Shown here piece after piece: positions 22,072 to 33,300 of a DNA stretch of 64,000 bases; positions within the stretch are counted from its first letter, which is position 1; each line of letters begins with the position of its first letter. The position numbers and the translations under genes are program-made. The stretch is taken from the NCBI RefSeq assembly GCF_040958095.1, contig NC_091219.1, positions 27,751,410-27,815,409 of the forward strand. Direction: 5' to 3'. The notes beneath the pieces were generated by a model that was not told the DNA's origin, did no database searches, and saw nothing but the letters and a program-made list of their open reading frames with translations. Source of the stretch: Procambarus clarkii. Its lineage: Eukaryota; Arthropoda; Malacostraca; Decapoda; Cambaridae.

Positions 22072-22400
22072 GTATGTGTAATCATAGAACATTTTAAAAT
22101 ATTTAAGCCCAATACAAGATTGTGCTTGAAAACTCCAAGGTAGAAACATTCAAAATATGAAGAAAATATTATTATATATGTTCAGGAGGGGGAGAAATGT
22201 TTGTTACAATATTTGTTCAGTAGAGATATGTGCCTTGATTGGCTGTTACAAATAATCATGTAATTTGTAATGGTTTCTTTAAAGCATGTATAAATAAAAC
22301 TGCTTTTTATTAAAAATTTATTGTCCTGTGATTTCTGAATGCAGTATTATTTATTTTATTGAGTGTGGTGCTATTCAATGTTGTGTACCTGTTGCTTCAG

Positions 22401-22498
22401 TTGGTGGCAGAGGAAGCAGAGAAGATCAAGCAGGGATTGTCTGCAGGCAGACCCAAGAGGACTCCAAAACCTAACAAGAATTATGACTGGGCTGAACT
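22401..22498 (+). CDS. Exon 7: AT-hook-like segment
   Basis: Encodes residues 253-284, including AGRPKRTPKP with an AT-hook GRP core at 268-270. Acceptor tgttgcttcag, donor gtaaga; phase 0 in, phase 2 out. AT-hooks bind the minor groove of A/T-rich DNA; a single weak core is only suggestive. Confidence 0.72.
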
Positions 22499-22599
22499 GT
22501 AAGACCATCACACCTTAACAAACCTACTGATTAATGTATAAATGTATTATATAAATTAGCACACATACACATATAGTATTAGTATATTTTGGTAACAGT

Positions 22600-22895
22600 C
22601 TTTCTTGTAAACATATGTTGTTGAATATGACCGGAAGGGTAAGGTTAATGATTCTAACACGAATCTTCTCATTATTTCTTCTTTTTCTTCACTGTCGAGA
22701 GAAGTTGAAAAATTAACTCTCCAACGTTAATGGAGAATAAATGGAATAAAAATGAATGAATAAATTGGGGAAAATAAACTTTGAAGAGTTAATTTTTCAA
22801 CTTTCCCTCGACAGTGAAGAAAACATAAGAAATAATGAGAAGAGTTGTGTTAGGATCATTAATCTTACCTTTTCGGTCATATTCAACAACATATA
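22600..22895. repeat. Inverted repeat of a Penelope-family tail
   Basis: The left arm contains catatgttgttgaatatgac and cacgaatcttctcattattt. The right arm carries the complement (ataatgagaagagttgtgtt and tcatattcaacaacatat). The arms are about 110-130 bp and imperfect, around an AT-rich centre. The sequence also occurs singly at 6936-7019. Confidence 0.7.
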
Positions 22896-22912
22896 CTGTA
22901 TGTATGTATGTA

Positions 22913-23342
<430 letters not shown>

Positions 23343-23371
23343 ACCCATACATATACATACAATTTGATAGA

Positions 23372-23490
23372 GCCTAATAGGCTCATAAATCTGTACACCA
23401 GTTTATTGACAGTTGAGAGGCAGGACCAAAGAGCCAAAGTTCAACCCCCGCAAGCACAACTAGGTGAGTACAGGAACCTCGGTACTCAAT
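23372..23490 (+). mobile_element. LINE fragment (short)
   Basis: agagcctaataggctcataa and the following tgacagttgagaggcaggac and gcacaactaggtgagtac are the complement of sequence found at 49575-49680, so both come from one LINE-like repeat. Confidence 0.5.
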
Positions 23491-23946
23491 CGGGTCACAA
23501 CTCTTAAGAATTTGACACATTGGATGCTTTGTTCAGGCTCAGTAGTCGACTGTTTGCTTGACATTTAAATGTGTAGCAGACAAGTCAGTTTTCCAGCAGC
23601 TGTCATTCAGTGCACAACCCCACTAAACTTTTCTGTAAACTTTCTCATGTTTTCTTGGATAGTTTTTATATTCTTAGGTTAAATAAATAACCATCACGCC
23701 TAAGAAGGTCAGTGATAAGACCCAAATGAAAAGAAAATTAGTTGGACAACTTGTAATTTTAACATCTTGCACATATAATTTTTTTTTTAATCGTCTTGCA
23801 CTTTTCCAAACTTCTAGTGACTTCTTCCATTTGAGTTGCCCTTGGATTTTCTTTCAGAAATTTCTTGCATAAATCTATCTTTTGGCTGACCTCCACAGTT
23901 TCTCTTAATTCTTGTTCATATCTATCTATCTATCTTTTTGTTTTCT

Positions 23947-24279
23947 TCAAATGCATTTCCCTTCATTTTCCCATGTCTCATATTCTTTCTCTAATTCATT
24001 CATTTGTCCTTCTTGTTTCCTTACTATGTCAGTCAAGCTGGCAATTTCATTATCTTGCTGCAACATACCATCTGATAAAGTATTAACCTGGTTTCTGAGA
24101 ACTTTGTTTTCTTGTTCTAAATTAAGATATTTTTCTTTATAAGCCTTTAGTAAATCTTCACTCCTCAGCAATCTACCAAGAAAACCACCGTCTTGTATTT
24201 GTTCCTGAGGAAAGCGTTTGAAGTCTGTCTCTTTTGATGTTACCACTGATGATCCTGTCCCATTTAATCCTTTCCCCAT
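23947..24279 (-). CDS. Minus-strand coiled-coil ORF, origin unknown
   Basis: A 110-codon open frame on the strand opposite the host gene. It has heptad-like hydrophobic spacing (LEQENKVLRNQVNTLSDGML, then ASLTDIVRKQEGQMNELEKE) and predicts a coiled coil of about 60 residues. Composition is rich in E, K, Q and L, and similar minus-strand frame fragments continue on both sides with stops. It is most likely a decayed ORF of a mobile element. A nested host gene is possible but unsupported. Confidence 0.3.
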   Translation of the reverse strand: MGKGLNGTGSSVVTSKETDFKRFPQEQIQDGGFLGRLLRSEDLLKAYKEKYLNLEQENKVLRNQVNTLSDGMLQQDNEIASLTDIVRKQEGQMNELEKEYETWENEGKCI

Positions 24280-24716
24280 CTGCCATATTTATTTTGTTTC
24301 CATCTGCTCTGGTACAGAGTCCCTAGCTCAAATTTTTTTCCAGATTTATATATTTTTCTTAACAGTTGCCATTCTCCTCCTTGTATCAATGATCTCGGTA
24401 TATTTATGGTACAGTATTGGGAACACCACTTGTATAGCTCTCTCCAGCACTGCCACTCAGATAAGCTGCAATGATCCTGCAGCTCATCAAGTTGTCATGC
24501 CTGTCGTGCTCAAGTAGCTAGTGTGTACTCGGGTAGTTGTGCTTGCAGGTGTTGAGCTTTGAATCTATGGTCCCGAGATTAATGTGTGTGTGATTAATGC
24601 ATTCAGTTGTGAGAGTACTGTATATATTTTGGTGGTTAAATTAAATTCTTGCAAAGCCACTGATGTGCATAACATTTCAGGCAAAATGCTCATATAGGGT
24701 TTTTCATTGTTTTCAG

Positions 24717-25008
24717 GACCCCTTTTATCAAGACAGAATTATCAGATCCAGATGAAATGGAATTTGTGCCAGTATCAAAAGCTCAGGTGAAGAGCAGTGC
24801 GTTGGTCGGTCGAAGAAGAAAACAGGCACTTACTCCAGTAAAAAAGGAAGACAAAGAAAATGAGATGCCATCACCTGACACAGGGACCTCAGTTTTTGAA
24901 AATGAAGATGAATACGGGGAAAATGTCAGTTTGCCTAGTCATCCAAGAGCACCTCCTCCGAAACCAAAGGGACGACCTCACCGAATTAGAGACACGTGTA
25001 CCCAAACT
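24717..25008 (+). CDS. Exon 8: acidic/basic linker with second AT-hook-like core
   Basis: Completes codon 285 and encodes to residue 382. Contains FIKTELSDPDEMEFVPVSK (an IKTE SUMO-consensus-like site), GRRRKQ, and near the end KPKGRPHRIRD with a GRP core at 370-372. Acceptor attgttttcag, donor gtaagt; phase 2 in, phase 0 out. Predicted mostly disordered. Confidence 0.78.
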
Positions 25009-26192
25009 GTAAGTGAGGAAAATTGACATGCAAATTCATTGCATGCATATTAGAGCTTACCTATTATTGTTTATCAGGTATGAGGTCTAACTTTTAAACA
25101 CTTCTAGTCTTGCACCTTCTAGCTATTGGTTGTCTGTTGCAATTATTAACCTTTTATTGATTTGTCTTTATTTTTTAAGTTGTGGGTGATGTAGACTTCT
25201 ATCACTTCCTCCTTGTTAATTCCACTTGTGGAATTAACGAGGAGGAGGAGGAGGTTTTCCATTCGTGGAAAACCTGTGTGCTCTTATTGTTTCCTCTCAT
25301 GTGAGGGAAGTATCTATTTTCATAAGAAAACAGCTGCTTTTTCCAAGGTTGAAGTTTAAAAATAATCATTGTGAAACAAAATTGAGTTAATATTTGCTGA
25401 TGTGATATGAGCATGGCAAATATAGAGAGTACATTCATTTTTGACACACAGAAATCACAATAGCATGATGCATGAAATGAACAAATCCACAAGGGCCGTG
25501 ATGAGGATTCGAACCTACGTCCGAACTTACAACTTCGGTTTCAACTCGTTTTACCATGTCGTAGCTCAGTCGATTAAGGCAGCGTCTGGGATGCTCCCGG
25601 ATGTAGGTTCGAATCCTCGTCATGGCCCTTGTGGATTTGTTCATTCATTTTTGAGATTAGGACGATAGAGTAAGGAATTTAAATGTTATTGGAGGATATG
25701 TATGAGGTGGATAGAAAAGCCAGGGATATGGACAGACACGGCGTATCAATATGCAAGTAGAGACAAATTATATACAGAAAGACTATTGTACAAGTAATAG
25801 AACATTATTAAAGTTTTCCTTATATTAGAGTATCAAATACAGACAAAAATTGAAACCCATAATTAGCTTTGCCTCTGCAGCATTGTTAGTGTATGAAAGT
25901 TGAGGGTACTGTAATTTTATCAGTTGTTACTATATTTGCCGGGAAAAAGGACTTATGTTTTTAGTCCACCACCAACCCAGTTTATGTTGTATTTACATGT
26001 ACAAAATCAAATGTCTTCCCCTACACAACCACTTGAAAATCAATTTCATGAAATGAAGAAACATAGTAAAATAGTTTTTCCATAATATATTCTTGTAAAT
26101 TACTGTAGGTGTATTTTATATGCAAGAAAATATGTTAATTAGTTTGTATGCTGATTTATTAATGTACTGACATTTATATGTTTTTATTATAG
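25009..26192. other. Intron 8
   Basis: Two small consecutive hairpins lie at about 25214-25270 (gttaattccac with complement, and ggttttcca with complement). A fold-back tRNA-like element is at 25440-25650. The rest (25650-26192) is AT-rich and unassigned. Confidence 0.5.
25440..25650. mobile_element. Fold-back tRNA-like element, copy 2
   Basis: Arms at about 25478-25523 and 25600-25643 are reverse complements. The segment 25554-25625 can be drawn as a 72-nt cloverleaf: acceptor ccatgtc against gtcatgg (one mismatch), anticodon stem tctgg/ccgga, B-box ggttcgaatcc. The loop base before the anticodon is A and not U, so it looks like a tRNA-derived repeat and not a working tRNA gene. Confidence 0.7.
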
Positions 26193-26305
26193 GATGCACT
26201 TCATAGTTCTTTAAAACAACCATTACGTGAGGTGAAGGTGCAGTGCAATTTATCAACCGAGCCCCTTATATCCTGCCCAAACTGCTCCATTATTGACTGG
26301 ATGAA
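26193..26305 (+). CDS. Exon 9 of the THAP/zinc-finger gene
   Basis: Encodes residues 383-419 plus two bases (LREVKVQCNLSTEPLISCPN, then CSIIDWMK). Cysteines at CPNC form a C-x2-C pair without partners. Acceptor ttattatag, donor gtaagt; phase 0 in, phase 2 out. A perfect 46-bp palindrome begins 55 bp downstream of the donor. Confidence 0.75.
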
Positions 26306-26359
26306 GTAAGTAATGGATGGACCATTCTTAACATTTTACTACCTTTCCATTTTTTTTGC

Positions 26360-26405
26360 ACTTGCCTTGTGCAAGTGCAAAATTTTGCACTTGCACAAGG
26401 CAAGT
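26360..26405. repeat. Perfect 46-bp palindrome
   Basis: Two 23-nt arms meet at aaaa/tttt without a spacer (acttgccttgtgcaagtgca leads the left arm). Transcribed, it would fold into a perfect hairpin 55 nt after the exon 9 donor. Confidence 0.95.
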
Positions 26406-27004
26406 TTTGATTTGCCTGTATTCTGCAGGCAAAATCTTATCAAGTCCTTGGGACATGAATCGTTCAGCTAGGAGGGTGTGATGCAGTATAGCACTGCACT
26501 ACACATATAAGATTCGGGCAAGGTCATAATGTGCTGAGGAAGTCAGTGATGAATATAAAATCCAATTCAGAATAGATCCTGAGAAGATCTCTCTAAGAAA
26601 TTTAAGTATTTTCATTCTTTCACGTGTAATCACAGCTGACTAAAGCCCTTCGATGCTTTCATATGTGATTGGAGGTGACTACCAAACATGCAATACAAAT
26701 GTTTTATGAATTGTTTTCAAGCTTGTATCCTTTCGGTGTGCCTGAGGGCTCTCTTTGGTTGAAGATGCGTCTCTTCTTTTCAGTACTTCAGGCCCAGTAC
26801 TCAGGATTCTGTAGACAATGTTCCAGGTCCCTCTCCTCCTTCAGTTGAAGAGAGACTCAGGAAAATGGGGTTGCATTGGAGAGGGACAGTCTTTGGCTGC
26901 CTTTTGATGCTCCTTGGAGTTTTGTTCCTGGCTCTTAAGATCTGTTGCTCAAATGGACATGTTGTCTTATCCTCTGTTCCAATATGAGCTGAGCAACTAC
27001 TATG

Positions 27005-27300
27005 CTGCTCCACAGATGACCTAGACAAGCTGGAGGAATGGTCTAGAAAATGGCTACTAAAGTTTAACTTGAGAAAGTGCAAAGTAATGAAATTAGGCGA
27101 AGGGAGCAGAAGGCTGAACACAAGGTACCATCTGGCAGGTGGAATCCTGCAAGAGTCAAATAGAGAGAGAGAGATCTAGGGGTTGATATCACACTGAACC
27201 TGTCCCAATAGGCCCACATCATCAGCGGCATTCGCTAGACTGGCCAACATAAGAACTGCCTTTAGAAACTTATGTAAGGAAGGTAGTCGTGCTGCTTCTG
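27005..27300 (+). mobile_element. CR1-like LINE reverse-transcriptase fragment
   Basis: Reads DDLDKLEEWSRKWLLKFNL, then LRKCKVMKLG and, after a frame change, DLGVDITLNLSQ, the standard order of the RT thumb region in CR1-type elements. Stops and shifts show that it is dead. Confidence 0.7.
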
Positions 27301-27741
27301 TGGGATGAGGTGTAGGACATCTTTGTGGTTCTCATTGCCTGCTATCTTGCCATTTTATATTCTTTTAAGGGATCTGCTTGGTCACTCACAACCTCGTTTG
27401 GGGGTGTCAGCATTGGTATTTGATTAAGCATAATAAGGGTAATCATTATAATTATACTTATGGTATTTATTAATAATCATAGATGTTCATTGTTTGTGAT
27501 AATGCATATAATATTGAAAATCATCATAGGTAATCATTATAAACTAGTGGTTACATTTTTAATCATATAACTGGCTTGAAGGTGTGATAACTAAATTTTT
27601 TTTATGTAATAAGAGTATTTCATATTTTCTTCATGTGATACATTGGCATAGGGGAGAATATAATGTCTTTGATTGCCCTCGTGTGAATCAACCATACCTT
27701 CTGTAAATTGTTTACAATATAGTGTTTTTCTTCTCTTACAG

Positions 27742-27904
27742 ATTAGAAGAACTTCTGATTGATTACTTAGCCAAAATAGAAGGGGAGTTGTGTGACCCAG
27801 TGCTAAGTGAATACTTCAGAAATTTGGTGAGCGATGTACAGGAACCCACCCATGCCACAAATGTCCTCAAACTTCTTAGTGGGTTGGAGAGAGATAGCTT
27901 GGAG
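27742..27904 (+). CDS. Exon 10 of the THAP/zinc-finger gene
   Basis: Completes codon 420 and encodes to residue 474: LEELLIDYLAKIEGELCDPV, then a helical stretch ending NVLKLLSGLERDSLE. The regular leucines suggest an alpha-helical, possibly oligomerising segment; no named domain is recognised. Acceptor ttctcttacag, donor gtaaat; phase 2 in, phase 0 out. Confidence 0.75.
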
Positions 27905-28124
27905 GTAAATATTGATGAAAATAGATTGATAGCTAAATTGTTTGTCCTATTTTCTTAATTAACACATCTGAAAGTAAACAATAAAAAAAAATTCACATTA
28001 TATTCCTAAGTACTGGGGCAGCAAGCCCCTAAAAGCAATCATAGGAAACCACAGAAGACACTCTGAGAAATGTTATTGAAAAGTACCAGACTACCAAAAC
28101 AAAACTAAGCAGCTACCAAACAAT

Positions 28125-28350
28125 TAAACCCCCATTCCTTTCCCCATGCCTCCGTCATCCACTCCTTCTCCCATGCCTCCGTCATCCACTCCTTTCCCCA
28201 TGCCTCCGTCATCCTCTCCTTTTCCTATGCCTCCGTCATCCACTCCTTTCCCCATGCCTCCGTCATCCACTCCTTCTCCCATGCCTCCGTCATCCACTCC
28301 TTTTCCCATGCCTCCGCCATCCACTTCTTTTCCCATGTCTCCGCCATCCA
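28125..28350. repeat. 27-bp minisatellite, about 8 units
   Basis: Imperfect units of atgcctccgtcatccactcc plus ttttccc lie within intron 10. Nine-codon periodic ORFs on both strands (MPPSSTPFP; MGKGVDDGG) are artefacts. Confidence 0.9.
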
Positions 28351-28771
28351 CTCGTGTTCTAGTTGACGCTGCCAACTCTCAGCTCGATCTTGGTCTGGAC
28401 ACGTCATCTGGTATCCTGCGAGACTAAATTTATCTATTGGAGCTAATTGTTTAGCTTTTCGTTGGACTGCTGGTTCTGTGTTCAGTAGCTGTTTCTTCCT
28501 TACATTTGATGTAGATGTTGTGCTGGTCAAATCTGTCTCCCTTGCCCACCTCAGTTTGTGGTGTCATCAAAACTGTTCCCTGCCCTTGGTTATCTTCTCT
28601 GCAGGGTGCCGTGCTCTCCTTGGGGGTGATTCTTATGATTGTGCAAACTGTATATAAATGTACTTGTATAAAAGTTTATTTGTTCAGTCATTTTGTACAT
28701 GATCATTATTAACCTTTTTATGTTTTCATTTAACTATTTTACCAGATTTTCAATGTAAATTTTTATTTCAG
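28351..28771. other. Rest of intron 10
   Basis: An unassigned stretch with a short minus-strand frame that merges with the minisatellite. It ends in the acceptor tttttatttcag. Confidence 0.4.
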
Positions 28772-28846
28772 GGGACCAAGGACATTATTCTAATATCTAG
28801 TCAGGACGATGAAGTGGAAATAGAGAATGTAATTCATCCAGAAGTA
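28772..28846 (+). CDS. Exon 11 of the THAP/zinc-finger gene
   Basis: A 75-nt exon, phase 0 in and out, encoding residues 475-499 (GTKDIILISSQDDEVEIENV...). The IILISSQDDEVEI stretch has a hydrophobic core next to acidic residues, resembling a SUMO-interacting motif; this is a weak suggestion. Donor gtaagt. Confidence 0.72.
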
Positions 28847-28949
28847 GTAAGTATTTGTACTATACTTTAGTGATACTTGTGCTATGGTGAATGTGGAATA
28901 CAGGAATTTTGTTAATAATTCTTTGATATAACACTTTAATTAATACTTT

Positions 28950-30870
28950 CTGGGAGAAGCCCCGTCTGCTCCCTGAAGCTATCATGCATTGATTAGTGCT
29001 GCAATACTAGGTGCTATCAGTTAGAGTTGTAGTGGCCTACTGGAGATCACGAATCAGAACCTGGCCTCTTTACAGAGGCACAAGGAGCGATGACCTATGA
29101 AAACTTTACATTTAAATTTTAATCATACTTGCCACCACCAGGAAAGTACCCAGGAAGATAGACGAGCCAAAACCATCTATTTCATGGTTTAAAATTGAGA
29201 CTAGCCTCAAAATTGCCAAAAAAACTTACCCCAAGAATGAAAACAAACCACCAAAATTTTGTGAATTGCTCCACCTTTCCCCTTGTTTAGGGGAAGGAGG
29301 GAGGTGTACCTGGTCATCTGGCTTGGCCAAGCTCAGTTCTAAGTTGAGGATGCCTTGGTGTGGTCCTAGTCATTCTGGCTTCGGTCTCCATACGTCATAC
29401 GTGGTGTTGCTTAGGGCCTTAAGGGCAAGGCTACCTTGTTGGGCTCTGTAGCCTGCTGGGGTTTTATGCAACCCATTCACGTTCCAGCTGGTTATGTTCC
29501 CTACTTTCAGCTATTTGTAGCTCAGTTGGGCTATAAGTAGCTCAGTTGTGTTACCCGCTGTTTACATTCGAGGCTTTGACTCTTTTTGGTTCTGGATGTT
29601 GTTCACCCTCGGCATGCTTTGTGATGCCTGGGCTGGCTTGGTTTCTGGCCATGTTTTTCTTTTCTCTTTTCTGCTCAGTATTGGGGTACCCTTCAGTTTG
29701 TCTTGTTTCCAGTTGCTGATTCCTAAGCTTGTTGCCTTCCTCTCACTCAGGTTTATGGCCTTTCACCCTGTTGGGCTGTTTCCTTGTTGCTTTCTGACTG
29801 AGATAGAGCAGGTTGGCCTCTGGAAGGGTCATTGCGTCTTTAGGGCTCGTTGGTGCAACCCGGGGGCACTTCCCCTGTTCTCGGGTGGCAGTTTCTGCCA
29901 TGCCCTTTGTGATACTGGCTTTGCCTCAGTGACTGCCTTATGGGTTGTTTAATCTCCTGGTTTTTCCTTTTTTGGGTTGTTTGCAGTGTTTCCTTGCTTG
30001 CCAGCCTGCTGTTTTTCCTCACATAAGTGGGGTTCAGGGGTTTTTGATGTCTTCAGTTGTCCTCATGTTCCTGTCCTAGCTGGTTCGGGCATGGAGGTTT
30101 TGGGGTCATCCGGGGTGTTGGCGGCCTGTGTTTGGACAGTGTTCCCAGGCCTCATTACCCCTGTATGGCCTTGGGTCAGCTTTCTAGGCCAGTGGTCTTG
30201 GTCTTCATTTTGATACTTGTGGTGCTCCCTCTTTCCCTAATGTATGCCCATTTCTTCCTTCTCCATGGGTAGATAGCTTCAGGAAGCCACAAGAGACTCC
30301 TAGAAAAACAGCATTGAATGTAATGATATGCCAATTTTTGGGTGAGCCCTGATGGCTCCCTGACACTGACTTCCCTGAGGAAGTAAAACTTCAGTAGTAG
30401 AAGTATATAAAAGTAGAACCACAAAGTAGAAATATGTAGAACTTCCTTCAGGAAGTCTGGTTCTTACATCATTTGTCGAACTGACGGTGGAGCAGCCTGT
30501 GAGCTGTGGCCTGCCCCCTCTCCTACCCCAAATGAGGGGAAGGATGGTGCAAACGAGCAGGTGCCGGGTTATAACTTTTTTGGTCATTTGTTTACATAAG
30601 TTGGGGAGTTCTACAGCTATTCCAAGTCTGCAGATATCAGAAACAGCCAGCTGTGGTTTTTGTCTAGCTGAATTTCTGGGTGCTTCCCTTGGTGGTGACA
30701 TAAATGAATAACTTAATATATTAATGCCATGGCTCCCTGCACATCTTGTGAGGGGATCAGGTTCTAGCTCTAGGTCCCCACTAGACCAGAGAACTCTGCA
30801 CTTGATGGCACCTACATCGGGTATGGTAGCTTTAGGGAAGCCACCTGGGGCTCACCCAGACATTAGTATT
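28950..30870. mobile_element. DIRS-related repeats, nested, in intron 11
   Basis: Begins ctgggagaagccccgtctgctcc...gaagctat and has two inner ends at 30268 (gatagcttcaggaagccac) and 30335 (gggtgagccctgatggctcc), then a last end at 30825-30870 (ggctcacccagacatt). The inverted arrangement of these ends suggests two adjacent elements with inverted termini. The interior has long but eroded plus-strand frames without a recognisable catalytic motif. Confidence 0.45.
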
Positions 30871-31023
30871 TCATTGCATACAGTGTTTTTTTTTTAAGAT
30901 TCTGCTGCTTGTGCAATTTGCTTACTTTTGAGATGACACCTTGGATAGTTACATAACAGAGATTAGATATGATACACATACAACCAATAAAAAATTGCAA
31001 ATTCATGTTTTATTTACCAACAG

Positions 31024-31261
31024 GAAGCACCAATGACAGGGTTGAGAGAAATTACTCCAAAACTCTGGCAGGAAAACACAAAATGGAAGAAAGAAATTGA
31101 ACCGGACGAGGATGTGGTTGAGGATGATACAGATGGGTTGGGTTTGCAGGAGGCGACTGAAATAGATGATGATGAATTCCATCCAGGTTTTCCCGAACCC
31201 GACGAGGATGAGGAAGAAGACCAAGAGTTGGACGATGAGGATTGGAACATCAATAAAAGAG
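31024..31261 (+). CDS. Exon 12: acidic region
   Basis: Encodes residues 500-578 plus one base. A basic-aromatic start (TPKLWQENTKWKKEIE) is followed by two strongly acidic runs (DEDVVEDDTDG; PEPDEDEEEDQELDDED). Such regions often act in activation or protein contacts. Acceptor ttaccaacag, donor gtgaga; phase 0 in, phase 1 out. Confidence 0.8.
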
Positions 31262-31454
31262 GTGAGACAATATGTATTTGCAAGCAAATAAAAAAGTATA
31301 TTTGTAAGAGTGTTGCACATCACTCATGGGCATTCTCAACAGATATACATGTTGGGCAACATGTTCAGTAGATTCTGTTGTGGAGATTACCGAGTATTAA
31401 GATCTGATATTAATGACCAAGTTAGCATGGTATTTCGGAATGTTTTGGAATTTA

Positions 31455-31700
31455 TAATTGGCTCGTAGGTTCTTCCTGGAAGAGCCCCAGTGGTTCCCTG
31501 AAACTACATTGCTGATACAGTGCCAAATGTCTAGGTGCCATCAGTTGTGGTGTTCATTTGGGCCTACTGGGAACCATAAGCCAGAACCTGGCCCTCCATA
31601 CATACATACATACATACATACATACATACATACATACATACATACATACATACATACATACATACATACATACATACATACATACATTCATACATACATT

Positions 31701-31744
<44 letters not shown>

Positions 31745-31750
31745 TAAAGG
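31455..31750. repeat. DIRS-terminal scrap plus (CATA)n, (TA)n and (TAAA)n microsatellites
   Basis: 31455-31596 resembles the dispersed DIRS-related terminus (agagccccagtggttccctg). It runs into about 110 bp of CATA units, then TA and TAAA units. Confidence 0.8.
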
Positions 31751-31879
31751 AGTTTGGTTGAGTAGGATTAGGAATTGCCTTACATGGGCCAGTAGCTTTA
31801 CTGCAGATTTTTATTTTTATATTCTTATCTTGATAATGAATAAAAAGTAAGTACAATTCCTGTTATTTGACACTTTCAG

Positions 31880-31945
31880 ATAGTGACTCTGGAATTTCAT
31901 CATCAAAGCGGAAACAGAAGAAAGTCAATCAAAGAAGTAAAAAAG
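31880..31945 (+). CDS. Exon 13: last constant exon, basic
   Basis: Encodes to residue 600: DSDSGISSSKRKQKKVNQRS, then KK, a Ser-rich start and a bipartite-type basic cluster likely to be a nuclear localisation signal. Phase 1 in, phase 1 out. Donor gtaaga begins at 31946. If the intron is retained, translation would add GKK and stop at the tag beginning at about 31954. This exon is the branch point for every alternative terminal exon below. Confidence 0.78.
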
Positions 31946-33154
31946 GTAAGAAATAGCTTCTGTCAATGTTTAATACAGTATTATAAATTTTAAGGTGCAT
32001 CAGGTGTTAGCCAAGTGTAGGACATCTGTACTGGGCTTAACCCTTCAGCTGCTCAAGTCAAGCAGGGATGCCTGTGGCATATCTGACTACACTGCAGCAA
32101 GTCAAACAGGGACGATTTTGAGTGCCACATAAAAGTCCAACACATATACAGGGCTCACATTTGCTTCCTCAAGCCTCCAGCAAACAGACAGTCATCTTGG
32201 GAAAACATCTTAGGCAACCCTCCTAGATGCGAGGCCTCGTTATTGACAGGGCAACCACGGGTAGTGCATGCTACAACAGCTCACATCACTGTCGTGCAGC
32301 TTGTGCCCACAGCATCACTTAATATGGATGAAATAAATAAATAACTGTGATTATTTGGCATTGATAGTGTCACAGAAGATCCTGACTGATAAAGACTATG
32401 AACAAGGGTCAGATTTCTGTGAGTTCAGTGCTGGTTATGATGTTCACAGTAGGAGGCAAACATTCGCAGCACACAGCTGCAATTTCGTGCATTTACCCAT
32501 CATGAAATGTGACCTCATATTCCTTTATAAAAACATGTGGAAAATTATTTGTATTTGTAATTTAGTGGTATGAATCTGATAATAATATTAAGTGTTGTAT
32601 AGTAATACTGCTGTTGTGCAGAAATATAAATTATTAAATGTATAAATTTAATATCTAAATTTCTCAAATGACACACTAATAAATAATAATGGAAAAATAC
32701 AAGGAAAAAGTAAATCAGACATTGAAATAAATACCGGTATGTAAAAATATTTTCATGGCAATTCCAGCACCACAGCAGAGTTGGACAGACTGCCCTTGGG
32801 TGAATGAATCTTAATGAATTGGCTGACTTCTAGGTTTCACTATGGCCAAAGTAAGCCACATGCAATTATTTTTCTGTGTGATGAGAGAGTGCATTTTAAC
32901 CATACAGAATTAGAAGGAAAAAATATAGAAGAATTTTTTTTCTTGGGAACTGAGGGAATGTCAGGTAAAAACAGTGATGCAGCCCAGGGGGTTAATATAC
33001 CCAGTGAGCAAGGAGTACGTACAAGGGTGTAGTGGCATATGCTCTCACTCGTTCCACTGCGGGTGAGGAGGACTTGGGCTTAAATCCTGAACCAGGGTTT
33101 AAGCAAGATGATTGGATGCAGGCGATGAGTCACAATAATGTGGCTAAAGTATGT
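31946..33154. other. First part of the large variable-region intron
   Basis: Contains a repeat like others beginning aacccttcagctgctcaa (32040), and a dispersed repeat at about 32820-33000 shared with 21340-21535. No gene is seen. Confidence 0.4.
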
Positions 33155-33300
33155 TGACCAGACCACACACTAGAAGGTGAAGGGACGACAACGTTTCGGT
33201 CCCTTTCGGTTTCGATTGATTGTGCTCAATCGACTTGAGAATGGTCCAGGACAGACCGAAACGTTGTCGTCCCTTCACCTTCTAGTGTGTGGTCTGGTCA
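33155..33300. repeat. Perfect 47-bp inverted repeat
   Basis: Arms 33155-33201 and 33254-33300 are exact complements (gaccagaccacacactagaa in the left arm), with a 52-nt spacer that includes gattgattgtgctcaatcga. Related sequence occurs singly near 38735 and 55555, so it is part of a dispersed repeat. Confidence 0.93.

Larger units (their letters stand above)
26306..27741. other. Intron 9
   Basis: Holds the 26360-26405 palindrome and a CR1-like LINE fragment at about 27005-27300. The remaining sequence (26410-27000, 27300-27741) has no recognisable gene. Confidence 0.5.

Noticed and set aside
25554-25625. Functional tRNA gene
   Set aside because: It folds roughly as a cloverleaf but has A in place of the invariant U before the anticodon, and it is part of a fold-back repeat present three times.
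28124-28530. Proline/serine-rich and MGKGVDDGG ORFs
   Set aside because: Product of the 27-bp minisatellite within intron 10.
29548-30272. Plus-strand ORFs of 70-134 codons rich in Cys, Phe, Leu and Trp
   Set aside because: They lie inside the DIRS-related repeat block with inverted ends and have no recognisable motif. They could be eroded element frames, so no gene is called.
32355-32573. Possible additional terminal exon after an acceptor-like gtgtcacag
   Set aside because: In phase 1 the frame meets a stop after four codons.
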